Assembly (NCBI GenBank): GCA_963693365.1
Contig: CAVNZM010000017.1
Span: 1 to 64,000, forward strand
Origin: Amoebidium appalachense
Lineage: Eukaryota > Ichthyosporea
Direction: 5' to 3'
Length of the DNA stretch: 64,000 nucleotides
In this document: positions 48,235 through 60,237 of the stretch, in pieces
How positions within the stretch are numbered: position 1 is the stretch's first letter
How the letters are laid out: every line of letters starts with the position of its first letter
The notes under the pieces: generated by a model
What the model saw: only the letters and a program-made list of their open reading frames with translations
Databases searched by the model: none
What the model was told of the DNA's origin: nothing
Position numbers and translations under genes: made by a program

Positions 48235-49553
48235 GCTCGCTGGGTTAGTTTGACGATTTGTTGTGGTTGCTGGATGACTACCCGGGTCCGGCGAGGCTCA
48301 AAGAGAGAGAGAGAGAGAGAGACAGCGAGAGAGAGATAGAGAGAGTATGTGTGTGTGTGCGTGTGCGTATGCGTATGTGCGTATGTGTGTGTCTGTGTAT
48401 GTGCATGCGCGTGTTTAGACAAGGTACGGTGCCTCAGCGAACATGCTGATGAGCCTCCCTTTGTTGCCTTGGAATGTCACTCTCCTCCCAGGTGGAAAAG
48501 AAAAAAAAAAAAAAAAAAAAAGCGGTGTGGAGTCGGAGCACGGGCATGGCGTAACACGCCCCACATTTCAAGTGACATTTGTTTTTTGCAGATCTGCAAC
48601 TTCTGGATGTCCGTCCACGAACGTTGTTTTGATTGAGTGGCTTGAACAGGTTTGCTTTCCAGGAATTTGGATGAATGTGCTAGGAATCCATTTGTTGGCC
48701 GTTCACGCCTTTTGGTTGGTGGTAGAACAACATTCCAAATTTTCCAAAATTAACTGCCGTGTCCCAGCCGCCTGATTGGTGGGCGCGTGTGCCCTCCACA
48801 GGTATATGCATGTCCGACAAGCCAACGTTGTTAACCACAACTTGAGTGGCACCACTACCTATATTTATTGTAAGTTAGGCCCTTACACCATATACTCAGA
48901 CAGGCACCACACACACACGTTCCCTAACGAGCACAAATATGGATGCGTGCTCGAGCCTCTCATGCTGAATGCTCGTTATCAACCATAGTGCAATTTCAGC
49001 CTCTCATGCTGAATGCTCGTTATCAACCATAGTGCATTTTCAGCCCTCACATTCAGTACGTGACCGTCCGGGCACCCCTACTACATGTACACGTGTGCCT
49101 TTCAACAGTTCATGATTCTCCCGTGTTTCTACTAACCGGTTTCAGATTTTAATGGCTAAGACGTGGGCGAGACAGAAAAAGCAAGGACATGCACACGCGT
49201 AGTATGCTCCACAAGTACAAACGGTTGTACACGTCAGTCCACTGTGTATACATATTGAATTCCGCGCACGTGCAAACCGTCATGTTATACGTCACACCCC
49301 GTATGGTGTCCATGCACAGACACAGAGACATGTACTCACGCTCCCCAACGCTTTCTTTCTTTTCTTTTTCTAATTGTTTCTTTGCCTCTCACTCTTATCC
49401 CCCCACGTGCACACCCCTCCCCGAGGAGCCCTGCGCTCCCTCGGACTCTGTGGCACTGCATATATGCACACATATACATACATGCAAAGTGTCACGCACA
49501 AACCCGCAGTGTACATAAGCCCGCGTGCGCACTCGCGCACGCGCGGCAAAACA

Positions 49554-49558
49554 CACAC

Positions 49559-49647
<89 letters not shown>

Positions 49648-49664
49648 ACACTCACACTCACTCA

Positions 49665-49705
<41 letters not shown>
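49554..49705. repeat. (CA)n-(CT)n-(CA)n repeat
   Basis: CA units 49560-49602, about 20 CT units 49603-49643, then CACT and CA units to 49702. Confidence 0.93.
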
Positions 49706-50002
49706 TAATCAACACACATTCACACACACACACAAAGTTCGTGGCACACACAAACATACACACATTTACACACACCCACACGTGCGCGCACAGTAACACA
49801 TTCAGCCACACACAAGCACACATGATTAGTACTGATCAGGTGACCGTATAGATATGCAATTTATCACATTGTGATTGGCACATGTCACAGTCCAGTATAC
49901 ACACGCACAGCGTGTGCACACCCGCACACGCACACGCGCATGCCCATTCGCACGCAGACGCAGGTGCATCCCCCCCTCCCTCCCCCCCTCCCCCCCCCCC
50001 CC

Positions 50003-50060
50003 CCCCCCCAAAAAAAAACACACACAAAAAGAAAAAAAAAAAAGTGCGCGCACACACACC

Positions 50061-50150
<90 letters not shown>

Positions 50151-50174
50151 GAGAGAGAGAGAGAGAGAGAGAGC
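50003..50174. repeat. C-A-(CA)n-(GA)n compound repeat
   Basis: C run 49990-50009, A8, A-rich, then about 42 CA units (50060-50145) and (GA)n to 50174. Confidence 0.93.
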
Positions 50175-50526
50175 ACAAAAACCACATGAAGTGCCTATGC
50201 CCTCCCCACCACTATCCCTCCCAGTATCCCCCTCTCCAATCTATGCACACCGATCCGCATGTGGCCATAATCAGAATGATGCAGATTTTTTTTTTAAGCA
50301 GCATTTATTTGTAGTTACACGCACCCGCACCTTTCCTCGCATCGTTGTTTGATAAATCATATAAGGTTTACCAGTAGTGTGCACACAATACCGCTGATGC
50401 GGCACATCGTTAAAAAAAAAGAAATAATATTCTTTGAATAAAGAATTCCGGATTGTTGATAGATATATCAGGATTTGACGACGAAACGATTCGGAAGTGT
50501 AAATTGTTGACATAGCTCTCTAGTAA

Positions 50527-51236
50527 CGGGGCCATTGGAGCAGCGGGATTGTTCGTGTTTACACAGAAAACTGCATTTCCGACGCATTGCCATTCGCGGC
50601 GCCCAGACGCGTGTTTCTTATGGGACAGGTCATTAGGGAATATCCGATACAGTGTGTGGTGTCCATGCTTGGGGTGTGTGCTATGGGGGCTCAGGTCTAT
50701 GTTGGTGGGGCATGGCAGCTTAACTTTGTGGAGAAATACGGTGCCGCCACAGCAACAGGCGCACTGTATGCATCACTCGGGGGGTATGCTATCAACTTCG
50801 CTATGCAACCGCTCATGGGGGCACTTACTGATGCTTATATGGTGGGTAGGGTCATGGTATGTCTCTGGCCACGTGCGTGCTCCTAACTAGCAGGTGTTGG
50901 GGTGTCATGACGTCATATCTGCAGTGCCCTGTTGCTTGCTATTTTTTCAATGTGTGCGTGTCTTCAACAGGAAATAGCGTGCTTAACCTATGGTGCGCCG
51001 AACTATTCCCCACCCACCTAAGAATGACAGGGTTAGTGTTTTACAACCTCACATTTGGTATATTTGGTGGGTTGGGTTCGGTGGGGGTGGATATGATTGC
51101 CAAAGAAAGTGTGTGGGCGCCTGTGGGATTAATGACGTCATTAACTGTTGTTAGTGCGATGCCACTGGGGGTGTGCTACTGTGCGCATGTGAGGGGGTGT
51201 TGGGTGGTGGCTCATGGAAGGCCCGAGAGATACTAG
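50527..51236 (+). pseudogene. C-terminal half of an MHS/ProP-like major facilitator transporter, broken
   Basis: Frame 1 is open from just after the stops TAG TAA (50521-50526) to about 50855. It encodes two to three membrane segments and PLMGALTDAYMVGRVM, the place of the cytoplasmic G-x-L-S-D-R-x-G-R-R loop between TM8 and TM9. The reading then continues one base out of register (SLATCVLL... to the end) through NLWCAELFPTHLRMTGLVFY and NLTFGIFGG. This A/E-x-F-P-T-x-(I/V)-R signature belongs to the metabolite:H+ symporter (MHS) family, mainly known in bacteria. Spacing from the loop to FPT (about 53 aa) fits a continuous gene with one base lost near 50855. TM1-6 are not found upstream. Neighbouring microsatellites argue against bacterial contamination. 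It is either a decayed gene or a gene with unseen 5' exons. Confidence 0.55.
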
Positions 51237-51502
51237 GCAATAGTCTTTGTAATGTGTTGAGAATCACTTTGAAGTTTGGTTTTTTGTGTTTTTTGTGTTT
51301 TGACATAAGTTAACAAAGTGCAGCACGCGTGTGCGTGCGAATGCTAACTAGAATATACCCTTTATGGTTGGTAGCTACTCGATGCATTAGGTTTCAAACG
51401 ATTTAAGGCTGGAAAAAATGCCACAAAAAGGCAACAAGGTGACTAAATCCATAATTTGAGGAACTTGAATTTTAAATCGCCGGTGACTGACTCGGTGCAC
51501 CC

Positions 51503-51533
<31 letters not shown>

Positions 51534-51741
51534 ACCCCCCCCCTCTCCCCACTCCCTCTACCCTCTCCCCCGGCCTCGATTCCGACCCCGCATACACGCA
51601 CGGCACGCTCACACGCACACGCACACGCACACGCACAAGCGCACACACACACACGCACACACACACAGAGAGGCAAACACGGACACAGACACACACACCG
51701 TGACACACACACACACAGAGGGAGAGAGAGACAAACACGGA

Positions 51742-51793
<52 letters not shown>

Positions 51794-52415
51794 TAGAGAG
51801 AGAGGCAAACACGGACACACAGACACACACAACACACACACACACACACACACACCGACTGTGACCGGGCCACACCGTTAACCTTAAGCAACACTCAAAT
51901 ACATATTACTAAGCCCTCTCTAACTGCAATCATGCATACATGGTCATGCTATCGCGCCGCATGATGCGAGCCCCTGTCACAACCATTTTCCAATATACAA
52001 TGGCATCCAAACGCACTGCCACCCAGCACACATCATTGCTGAATGGGACCCCCCCCCCCCCCCCGTCTGCCCCCTTCAGGTCATGGGGTTAGTATATGCA
52101 GCGCGCAAGCATTTCAAAATGATTCGCACGACATGGATGTGGCAGTTGAACCGTTGCATAATCACGCCATGCCCTTGCTTTAGCCACTCCGCTTTCCTCT
52201 CGAGCCCCCCTCCCCCCCCCCCTCCCCCCCCCCCCCCCCCTCCCGGCCTCCTCCCGCCCAACCGCCCACCCCCACCCACCCCAAATATCCCTTTATAATT
52301 TCTAATGTCAACACTCTTACGAGGCTCCACAACACACCGACGTATTCTCCAAAAGAATTCTCTGGAGCTTTCTCCCAAAGGGAATGTGAGTTCATGTGTA
52401 TGCGGCGGCGGGGCG

Positions 52416-52453
<38 letters not shown>

Positions 52454-53600
52454 GGGGCAGCTGAGAAGGGACACAGACAGATGTGAAGTTCAGTACTGTG
52501 TTTAGAGGGCCCCGATATGTGTGTGGGTGGGTGGGTGGGTGGGTGGGTGTGTGTATGTGTGTGTGTATGTGCGTGTGTGTGCGCGCACACACACACGCAA
52601 ACATGTGTGTGTCTTTGCCATGGCATCTCAGCACGTGAACCCGTGATAGCATGGGCACATGTCTGTTTTTTGTGTGCCACACGCTGGCAGTGTGTTGTAC
52701 TACTACTGTAGCGCTTACATGGTGTAAATGTGTACACGCCTGTGTGTGCTTGTGGTTGTGGAAGAGGGACCCGGTGCCTTATCATATCTGATCCATTTTA
52801 CCCCCCCCCCCCCCCCCCCCCCCCTCCCTTTTCTTTTTTTTTTAATTTTTTTTTTTTTTTGGCCATAACAGTTTTGTTAATCATTAATATTCCATAGTGT
52901 CCCGTCTTTTGGGTGGGGTGCATGCCCGGTACCAAGCCCAAGGAGTCATCGGTTAACAGAGAGTATATACCGGTATTCCCAAAATAAAAAAAGAAAAAGA
53001 AATGACATCACAGTATGTTTTCTTATAAATAATTCGCAACTGGCAGTTCATGCCATTGAAGCTAGGGTTACTCTTCAAGTGGAAACTCAAAACCCTGATA
53101 TGCATATTTTCATTTTTGAAGCGAGGAAGGTAGCCGCTGATAATTTTTGTTTGTTTGTTGAAGAGGAGAGGGGAGCCACCGTGGCCGGAAGGGAGGAGGA
53201 GGAAGGGAGGGGGGGGGGGGGGGGGGGGGGGGGGAGGGGGGGGGGGGGGGTTTAAGGGGGGAGAAGTTACCACACACAATCGTGATAGCATACTGTGACA
53301 TGCTTGCCTGCATGCACAACTGGCACAGCCTGCATGCATGCCAAGGCCGCTGCGCTGTGCCTGCCACATGTTGACACCCTCAATACGTCACCGCCCGGCG
53401 GATAAAACCAACGCCCTGGCAACAGCCACTGCGATCAGCCCTTGGCTTCATCACTGTGACGCAGCCGCGAGGGGAACGGCCGGGGACGTTCTGGATCACC
53501 GTGCTCCAAGATGTGTGCACGTGTGACAGTCTGTGTGCCTACGGTGAGCCGGCCGGCCGGTGAGCCTCGCCGGCAAGTGTTGCTAACGGGGCGCCAAACC
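51237..53600. other. Intergenic region with repeats
   Basis: Contains a C run and CA/GA repeats (51504-51856), C runs at 52050-52064, 52205-52243 and 52801-52824, a G run at 52420-52452, T-rich 52830-52860, and G runs at 53210-53250. The stretch 53335-53600 is GC- and CpG-rich with short ORFs of no known family. No gene is supported. Confidence 0.5.
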
Positions 53601-53604
53601 AGAG

Positions 53605-54105
53605 CCAATCGTTTGCGGCTTTGCAAGACCGTTGGCCAGCGCACCAATCAGCATAGACTGGCCTTTGCTGCCCCAGGTCGGCTGACCAGCATGTTTCACA
53701 CGGTGTGAAACTCGAGTACTGCTAAGGCAATTTTTGCAAAGAAGCATGTTATCAAGAATCGAACATTATTATATATGAATTTGCGGCGCTTACAGTCGAA
53801 ATATTGTATTTTGATATTATTTTGAACCCTTTTTCTGTCGGAATACACGCTGGACTTTGCGCCGCGGCCCGGCGGTCCTGCAGCAAAAAACGGACGAGCC
53901 GAATATGATTGGGCGCAATAATTCTCTAAGCCAACCAGAATTGGACAGCTGGAACACATTCCTCAAACGATTGGCCACATTGAATTCGAAACCCGAAACT
54001 TGCTTTATAAGGTGCGACGTGATCATTCTGATTGGTTAGAGCTGCATTCCAGGAGTGGGAAATAGACCAATAGGAGGGCGGCTTGGGCAGCCGAGGGATA
54101 ATTGG
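53605..54105. promoter_or_regulatory. Phased CCAAT-box array upstream of the C2H2 gene
   Basis: CCAAT at 53605 and 53644; ATTGG at 53908, 53940, 53970 and 54031; CCAAT at 54067; ATTGG at 54101. Steps in the second group are 32, 30, 61, 36 and 34 bp, close to three helical turns (or twice that). The array ends about 390 bp before the ATG at 54495. CpG-rich sequence and TATATGG (54131) follow. NF-Y binding is the obvious reading but is inferred. Confidence 0.5.
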
Positions 54106-54494
54106 TGGGCGCCCATACGCACTTTAGCCTTATATGGTCGCCAGCCTCGCTCGTCACGCTCGCCCAGCGGCCCAGCCTGACCCTTTTTACAGACCACACG
54201 CACACAGTCAGTTCACTCGGCAGTTGAGCCGTAGAGCGAACACAAGCAGACATTGGCACCAGAACACACCTGTGCACACAGTCCAACAACATTGACACAC
54301 AGACAGTACTGAGAAACCACATTCTAGAAGCTGAAAACACTTGTGTACACGTGTGCCGGTGCCAACAGTATTCTCATTTTACACGAGCAAGGATACTTCT
54401 TTGCCGAGTCTCACTAGCCCCAACATATTCACAACCACATTATTGTTATTAATGCAACACACCACTAGGTAACACAAACACACACACGAATAGA

Positions 54495-55709
54495 ATGCAT
54501 CTCAACGCCATGCCCTCTGGCCTGCAGGCCCACACGTCTATGTGCCAGTCGGCAGCAGCCAACAACATGGGCATGGGTGGAATGTCCATGGGAGGTTCCA
54601 GTGACTTCCAGAACACACAGATGGGTCCTAAGATGGGTGGGGGCAGCAACTTCATGATGCAAACCGGTGGTTGTTTCTCCCCACCATGTGAACAGATGGG
54701 GGCCAGCAGAATGGGTGAAGGCATGGGCATGGGCAGTGGATACGGCATGGGTATGGGTGGGATGGGGGCCATGGGGGGTGCCATGGGTGGTGGCGCGGGT
54801 GGAAACATGAGCTCGTGTGGTGGATACGATATGCCCCAGACACCAGCATGCATGCCGCGGCAAGCACAGACCACACCCACGCCACCAAGTGGTGCCAGCA
54901 CTCCAAGCAGCACGCAGAGGCCCGGGCTGATGCAGCAGCAGATGATGATGCAGAGGGCCCTGATGATGGGCACTGGCCCTGCTAGCACATTCCCCATGCG
55001 CACTGCCTCCTACACCTCCACGCCCAGCGCCTATCAAAACCCCTTCCTCCAACAATACATCACAAACATTATCAACCGCAAGGCCAGGTTCCTCGGGTCC
55101 CCCTCCAGCAGAAAGCCCCGCCATCGCCGCAGCTTCAAGGAGCTCGAACGGAACATCAGATGCAAACACGTGGGGTGTGGCCGTGTGTATGCCACAGAGA
55201 GCAGCCTGCAGAACCACCTGCGGCTTAAACACAACAACATCCGCCCCCCCGACAGCCCCATGTCGGAGACCAAACGGGAACAGGCCGACATGTCCCACTA
55301 CGAAGACAGTGAGACGGGGTCCAATGCCGGTGACCTGAGTGCCTTTGCTACGCCCCTGGGCAGTCTGGACGAGTTGGACGGATTTGATTTCGGCCGGTTG
55401 GGCCTTGACGTCAGCACCATCAAGCTCAGTGGGTTCAGGCTCGAAGACCTCCCAGAGGATGAGCAACTGGGTGGGCCAGCGGCCTCGTTTGATTCGTTCT
55501 TTGCCAGCCAGACAATCAACCAATCACAGATGCCCAAGCCGGGCCAGTGGGGTATGGGCGACCCGACCCTGTTGGATGCGGTGTTGGATGCTATGGGCCA
55601 GAAGACGCTGTCTAATTGGGTCACCCTGGCAGACCCGATTAACGAGGAGGTGCTATTGGGCGGTTTTGGCCCGGAATTTGAGAATTTCCTTACTGAGCCT
55701 GCGGTTTAA
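54495..55709 (+). CDS. Single C2H2 zinc finger protein with Met/Gly-rich N-terminus, intronless
   Basis: One open frame of 404 codons, ATG 54495 to TAA 55709. Residues about 30-112 are very rich in Met and Gly (GMGGMSMGGSS, GMGMGSGYGMGMGGMGAMGG). Residues about 140-165 are Met/Gln-rich. A basic stretch SRKPRHRRSFKELERNIR leads into a single zinc finger: C223-x4-C228-x12-H241-x4-H246 (CKHVGCGRVYATESSLQNHL). The C-terminal third is acidic/hydrophobic (LDELDGFDFGRLGLD, EDLPEDEQ) and could be an activation region. The RSFKELE plus C-x4-C finger layout is known from single-finger transcription factors of fungi and protists, so a DNA-binding regulator is inferred. No ortholog is named. The gene has a strong CCAAT array upstream. 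Confidence 0.8.
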   Translation: MHLNAMPSGLQAHTSMCQSAAANNMGMGGMSMGGSSDFQNTQMGPKMGGGSNFMMQTGGCFSPPCEQMGASRMGEGMGMGSGYGMGMGGMGAMGGAMGGGAGGNMSSCGGYDMPQTPACMPRQAQTTPTPPSGASTPSSTQRPGLMQQQMMMQRALMMGTGPASTFPMRTASYTSTPSAYQNPFLQQYITNIINRKARFLGSPSSRKPRHRRSFKELERNIRCKHVGCGRVYATESSLQNHLRLKHNNIRPPDSPMSETKREQADMSHYEDSETGSNAGDLSAFATPLGSLDELDGFDFGRLGLDVSTIKLSGFRLEDLPEDEQLGGPAASFDSFFASQTINQSQMPKPGQWGMGDPTLLDAVLDAMGQKTLSNWVTLADPINEEVLLGGFGPEFENFLTEPAV

Positions 55710-56156
55710 CCCTTTAAATGGGTTTTTGAATTTTAATGGTGGTTCACTAGTAAAGTAGAATGATGTGGTGAGTGCAGGCTGTGTGAAGGAAAGAATAGCA
55801 CCTGTACATGCCTGATTCTTAGCGCACTCTGCAATTTGGATTTATGTTTGCGCCCTGAAGGATATCCCGACGCAAGCCTGGCCCGTCGTAGAGTTGAAAT
55901 AACTTATGCCTGCCCTAGTCCCTTCCGTCGAAAGCCTCATGCCGCACTTCTGAAATTTTACTTTTGCAATTGTGATATACCAAATGCAAATGTGATATAC
56001 CAAATAACCTGTAGATACATGTGTATATCATGATGAGAATGGGTCCCACCCCGAACGAATGCCGTCCTGCCCCGGTGGCATGGGCTGCAACGCAAAAAAG
56101 TGCACATTGGCGCTGTGAAAATACAACTACCATTCGTATTTCCATGCCCATCCCCC

Positions 56157-56157
56157 C

Positions 56158-56205
<48 letters not shown>

Positions 56206-56229
56206 GTATTCAACACACACACACACACA

Positions 56230-56278
<49 letters not shown>

Positions 56279-56454
56279 TCTTTTGGGTGTTTATGAAGTA
56301 CATTTCTTGCTTGCTGTCATTTGCTTCTATCATAAACACAGGCTTTTCCCACTGCTCTTGCATGTGATCTGTGCTTTCATATATATGCCAGTGCTGTTCG
56401 TTGTGAATAATATGAGCCTCGTACCGTGAATCCTACCCCCTTCCCCTCCCCTCC

Positions 56455-56485
<31 letters not shown>

Positions 56486-56610
56486 ACCACCACCACCATC
56501 ACCCCTCCCTTCCCCCCTTCCCCACCCACACCCACCACCACCACCACAAATCCCTCCCCCCAACCCCCCCCCCCCCCCCCCCCCCCCCCCACCCCCACCA
56601 CCACCACCCT
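56157..56610. repeat. C30-(CA)n and C-run/(CCA)n tracts
   Basis: C run 56158-56190 followed by (CA)n to 56276. Further C runs lie at 56456-56485 and 56567-56590 with CCA units between and after. Confidence 0.9.
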
Positions 56611-57233
56611 CACAGCACACACACACAAACACACACACAACCGTCTCGCTAGCGTCTGCGGAAAAAAAAACTAACATACATTGAGAGGTTCTCACAAATG
56701 CGCTTTGACCCCACCAGACTGAGAACACACACGTTATACACCTAATGACTTAACAAGACTCTCTGAAAGGGCGAAAACAGATGCCATTGGGCAAAAAAAG
56801 CGGCAGAAACAGATACGCGTCGGTGTTGAAATGGAAAAAAAAAAACAAAAACAAGCAAGAGCTTAGAAATAAGTCGTACTGAAAAAAATGGAAAAGAAAG
56901 AAAAGAAAGAACTTCTTTGTGTCGCATGCAAGTCAAGCCTCAATGCCATTTACACAGTCATACATGCTACCACCGCGTGCAAAAGGTTGTTCCACGGTGT
57001 GTGAAGCAAAAGTGTAAAGTTCTGTCTAAGTGTGGAGTGAATGCATAAATGACTTATGGAAATTCAGAGAGAGTGGGTTCTAAGGCAGAACTAAACAGGT
57101 GGGCCAGACACGGGTTGAATTAGTTTAATCCAGTGTGAGGGAAAACATGTGTGCCACACCGTACACAACATGGCCCGCCATACTGAGGGTTACATACCGC
57201 CCAGACCGTCCCGTCACCTGGTCACCGCGTCCG

Positions 57234-57319
57234 CCAATAGGAATTGGGCTGTAACCGGACAGCCAATAGGATTACACCACGTATTTGCCAATGATATTGT
57301 AAAGCCACGGCCAGCCAAT
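57234..57319 (+). promoter_or_regulatory. Cluster of four CCAAT boxes at 25-29 bp spacing
   Basis: CCAAT at 57234, 57263, 57288 and 57315, plus ATTGG at 57243, in a CpG-containing 90-bp stretch. All four direct copies face the same way with steps of 29, 25 and 27 bp. It looks like a promoter, but I see no coding exon within a few hundred bases on either side. Confidence 0.45.
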
Positions 57320-57660
57320 AGACTCGGCCCGGTTTTGTGTATAGCCAAATAAGTAGTTGACAACAAAGACAATCCGCATAAACTACATGCAGAGTAACAC
57401 AAAACCGAAACCATTCAACAGAGATAGCACATCAAAACAAGGTAAGTAGATACAAACTGAGTGTAATATCGAAACCATATGACAAGACAGACCTAATGTG
57501 TAATCAACCATGTGCTGTGCACGAAGGAAACCTAAACTATGCATGCAGGACATGCAAGGCAAATGAATCTTGCAACAAACCGTGAGCACAAAGGTATGCT
57601 ATCGCAACAAGCAGGAATCATGACAATCTGGGAACAAGCCGTACCTGCGCATCTACACAA

Positions 57661-57718
57661 TCGGGGGAGAGAGGGAGAGAGAGGGAGAGAGGGAGAGAGG
57701 GAGAGAGGGAGAGAGCGG

Positions 57719-57759
<41 letters not shown>
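57661..57759. repeat. (GAGG)n-(GA)n purine repeat
   Basis: GGGAGAGA units pass into about 18 pure GA units, followed by GTGTGTGTG at 57777-57790. Confidence 0.92.
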
Positions 57760-57760
<1 letters not shown>

Positions 57761-58212
57761 CAACCTACGTGCATGTGTGTGTGTGTGTGAGGCCAGGGAG
57801 GACTCAATCTGGAAATTCACCACACAATTTTATTTATGAAATCAGGCAAAACCTTGCGAGTTTACAAAAGAGCAGAGAACACGTGCCATTCTTCCGCAGA
57901 ATACGGACATGTGTACAAAAGTGTGCACACGTGTGTTAAAGACACAAGCAGTAGACTCAACAGTGACCCAATCATTGCTTGATGCTTGCATGATTTAAGT
58001 TTTTAGGCCCGCCTTCATGTTTTCCGGGGTGAGCTTGGAATGACACGTTGAATATTCCCCTATGTGCGTGGGTTTCTCAGATTCATTCTTTCTTTCATTC
58101 ATTCATTTTTTCCCATTATTTTTCACTTAGTAAGATTTTTTTATTATTATTATTTTTTTTTTTTTGGCTGGTTGTTTGGTTGGTTAGTTGGTTGGCCGGG
58201 CTAGGGTTAGGG

Positions 58213-58245
<33 letters not shown>

Positions 58246-59792
58246 GGATTTATTTCTTTGCTTTCTTTGCTTGTTTCGTTTCGTTCTTTTCTTTCCTTCT
58301 TTTTGTGCGTGTGTGTGTGTGTGTGTGGAGGGGGTGGAGGGGGGGGGGTAAGGGTAAGAAGGGGGCGAGTGAGAGGAGGGTGGGTGGAAGAGGCAAGTGA
58401 TCTTGATGCAGCATTATTATGATGCTCAGCACCCCCCATTGTTTATGTCCACCACCCACAGCCTGCAATGCTCAGAGGGGAAGAGGGGGCCCTCCGTTGC
58501 TGGAGCCGAGAGCTTTGTTGTCGTTTGGGGCAACGGGGGGGCGGAGGAGGAGGAGAAGGAGGGGGGGGGGGGAGGAGGAGGAGGGGGGGGAGGGGGGGAG
58601 GAGGAGGAGGAGGGAGGGGGGGGGGGGGGGGGGGGATTTTAGCCCGTAAGCACCTTCCAGTAAAAGTCCTCATTATAGCAGTACCGGCATGCTGGAAATG
58701 AGATATTCCCCCTCCCCTCACCCCCCCCCCCTCCCCCCCCCCCCCCTCCTCCTTGTCTTCTTGCCCCCTTATAAATAACCTCCAGGCTACCATGGACCAG
58801 TTAAGCTGGGCAGGGGGGGGGGAGGGGGGGGGGGGGGGGGGGGGGGAGGGGGGGGGGGGGGGAGGGTAGAACAACTTTGGGTCAAGAGGATTCTGACAAG
58901 AGAATCGTATTGTTTCTTCAATCCACCTTGAAGTTCCTTGCCTCCTGTATTATATCAGTGCATCTCGATGATCTGTTCGATCTGCGGTTGTGGGGTGCCC
59001 CATCTGACCGAATAGTCACAACGCACATTTTACAAGTAATTCTAAATTATTATTGCGGATTCAAGCGGCTTGTTTTTGTAGATTTGATTTTATCCGATTC
59101 CCGGCCCGGTCCAGACGTTACTATTATTTGACTCTAAGTTAGACCAATGCATACACACTGTGGCTGCATATATGCGCATGTGCACGGGCACGGGCACATG
59201 GTGTGCATGTGGCCTGAAGATGCTTCTATGAACATCATCTGGAGAGTGGAGATCTCTACACATATACATCATGCTTCCTGCTATTACCGATGCTCACTGC
59301 ATATATCATCTGAGCCACACCGTGTCTGGGCAATCACAACAAGCACAGACCGATGTCGTGATCATGACATATCAGTTAACTCTGCATGCCCACACACCCC
59401 ACTAATCGAAAACTCTCCAAATTCCAAACGCTATCACGTGCACCATTACCCCCCAGAGTTCCAAAATCTATTAGGAAATTGAACCCCCAAATTCCATACT
59501 TTGTTACCTTCGGCCCCCCACATATCTAAAGTTTAGGGATATGGCATACGGTAATGCTAGGGTGTGTAAACAACCGCCACTGAGCATGTTTTCTTGCCCC
59601 TTCGTTTTGTAGACCACACTCTAGCCCCCCCCCCCCCCCCCCCCCCCCCGCCCCCCTCTCCACCCACCACCACCACCGCTACCATTGAGGGTTGGTCAAC
59701 TGGGGCTGAATTCAAAACATCAATGTGTTTCGTTAAACACCCAAGCATTTTGTAAGGTGTGAACTTGGCTATTTATGCACCAACGATTTGGA

Positions 59793-59924
59793 GGATCTTA
59801 GCTACAGCCCAGAAATGTGTTACAGACGTAGGACCTGCGGATCTTAGCTATAGCCCAGAAATGTGTTACAGACGTAGGACCTGCGGATCTTAGCTATAGC
59901 CCAGAAATGTGTTACAGAAGTAGG
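59793..59924. repeat. 46-bp tandem repeat, about 2.9 copies
   Basis: Units begin GGATCTTAGCTA(C/T)AGCCCA at 59793, 59839 and 59885. The last unit diverges after ACAGAAGTAGGACC. Confidence 0.93.
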
Positions 59925-60053
59925 ACCGCACAATGATCCGGATGGAAGCCCCCCCCCCCCCCCCCCCCCCCCCCCCGTGGCATGAGCCCACCCACCCACA
60001 CACCACCATGACCCATCATCGGTTTGCTTTTGCATCTACGATATAACGTCGTC

Positions 60054-60059
60054 TTTATT
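60054..60059 (-). terminator. Candidate poly(A) signal of the RidA-like gene
   Basis: TTTATT on the plus strand reads AATAAA on the minus strand, about 180 nt past the TAG at 60238. Confidence 0.45.
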
Positions 60060-60237
60060 CCATTCGTGGCAAGGCCAAACTATACAACCTATATATCTCG
60101 AAACCACTCTTCTAAGCCATATTTCACACGGCATATGTCGCAACACACATCTATATCTCAATCAATCTCGTATTCTCCTAGCCACATGACCTGCTAACAA
60201 TTACCTAATAAGGCTATGCATGCATCACTGTGATTGG

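Larger units (their letters stand above)
48235..50520. other. Intergenic region rich in microsatellites
   Basis: Holds (GA)n/(GT)n at 48302-48410, A21 (48500-48520), a 42-bp direct repeat (CTCATGCTGAATGCTCGTTA at about 48959 and 49001), (CA)n-(CT)n-(CA)n at 49554-49705, C-A-(CA)n-(GA)n at 49979-50174, and a T/A-rich stretch at 50285-50430. ORFs from 48443 and 50271 were examined and have no recognisable family. Confidence 0.55.
55710..60237. other. Long intergenic region
   Basis: Contains C-(CA)n (56157-56276), C runs with CCA units (56455-56610), a CCAAT cluster (57234-57319), (GA)n (57661-57759), a G run at 58213-58243, GGA/G-rich tracts at 58555-58636 and 58807-58862, a 46-bp tandem repeat (59793-59924), and C runs at 59624-59650 and 59949-59977. 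An ORF at about 58890-59131 has no ATG and no clear family. No gene is supported. Confidence 0.5.

Noticed and set aside
49001-49040. Short direct repeat as transposon target-site duplication
   Set aside because: The two 42-bp copies are adjacent with nothing between them, so this is a tandem duplication and not the mark of an insertion.
51020-51236. Bacterial contamination to explain the MHS-like transporter
   Set aside because: The surrounding DNA has the same microsatellites and homopolymers as the rest of the window and no other bacterial gene is nearby.
53338-53708. GC-rich ORFs upstream of the C2H2 gene
   Set aside because: Composition looks like a CpG-rich promoter, the two frames overlap, and neither has a recognisable motif.
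58890-59131. ORF with hydrophobic segments near 59 kb
   Set aside because: There is no ATG in the frame and no family match. Its likeness to the degenerate ORFs at 3.6 and 18.5 kb is weak, so it is mentioned only in that finding.
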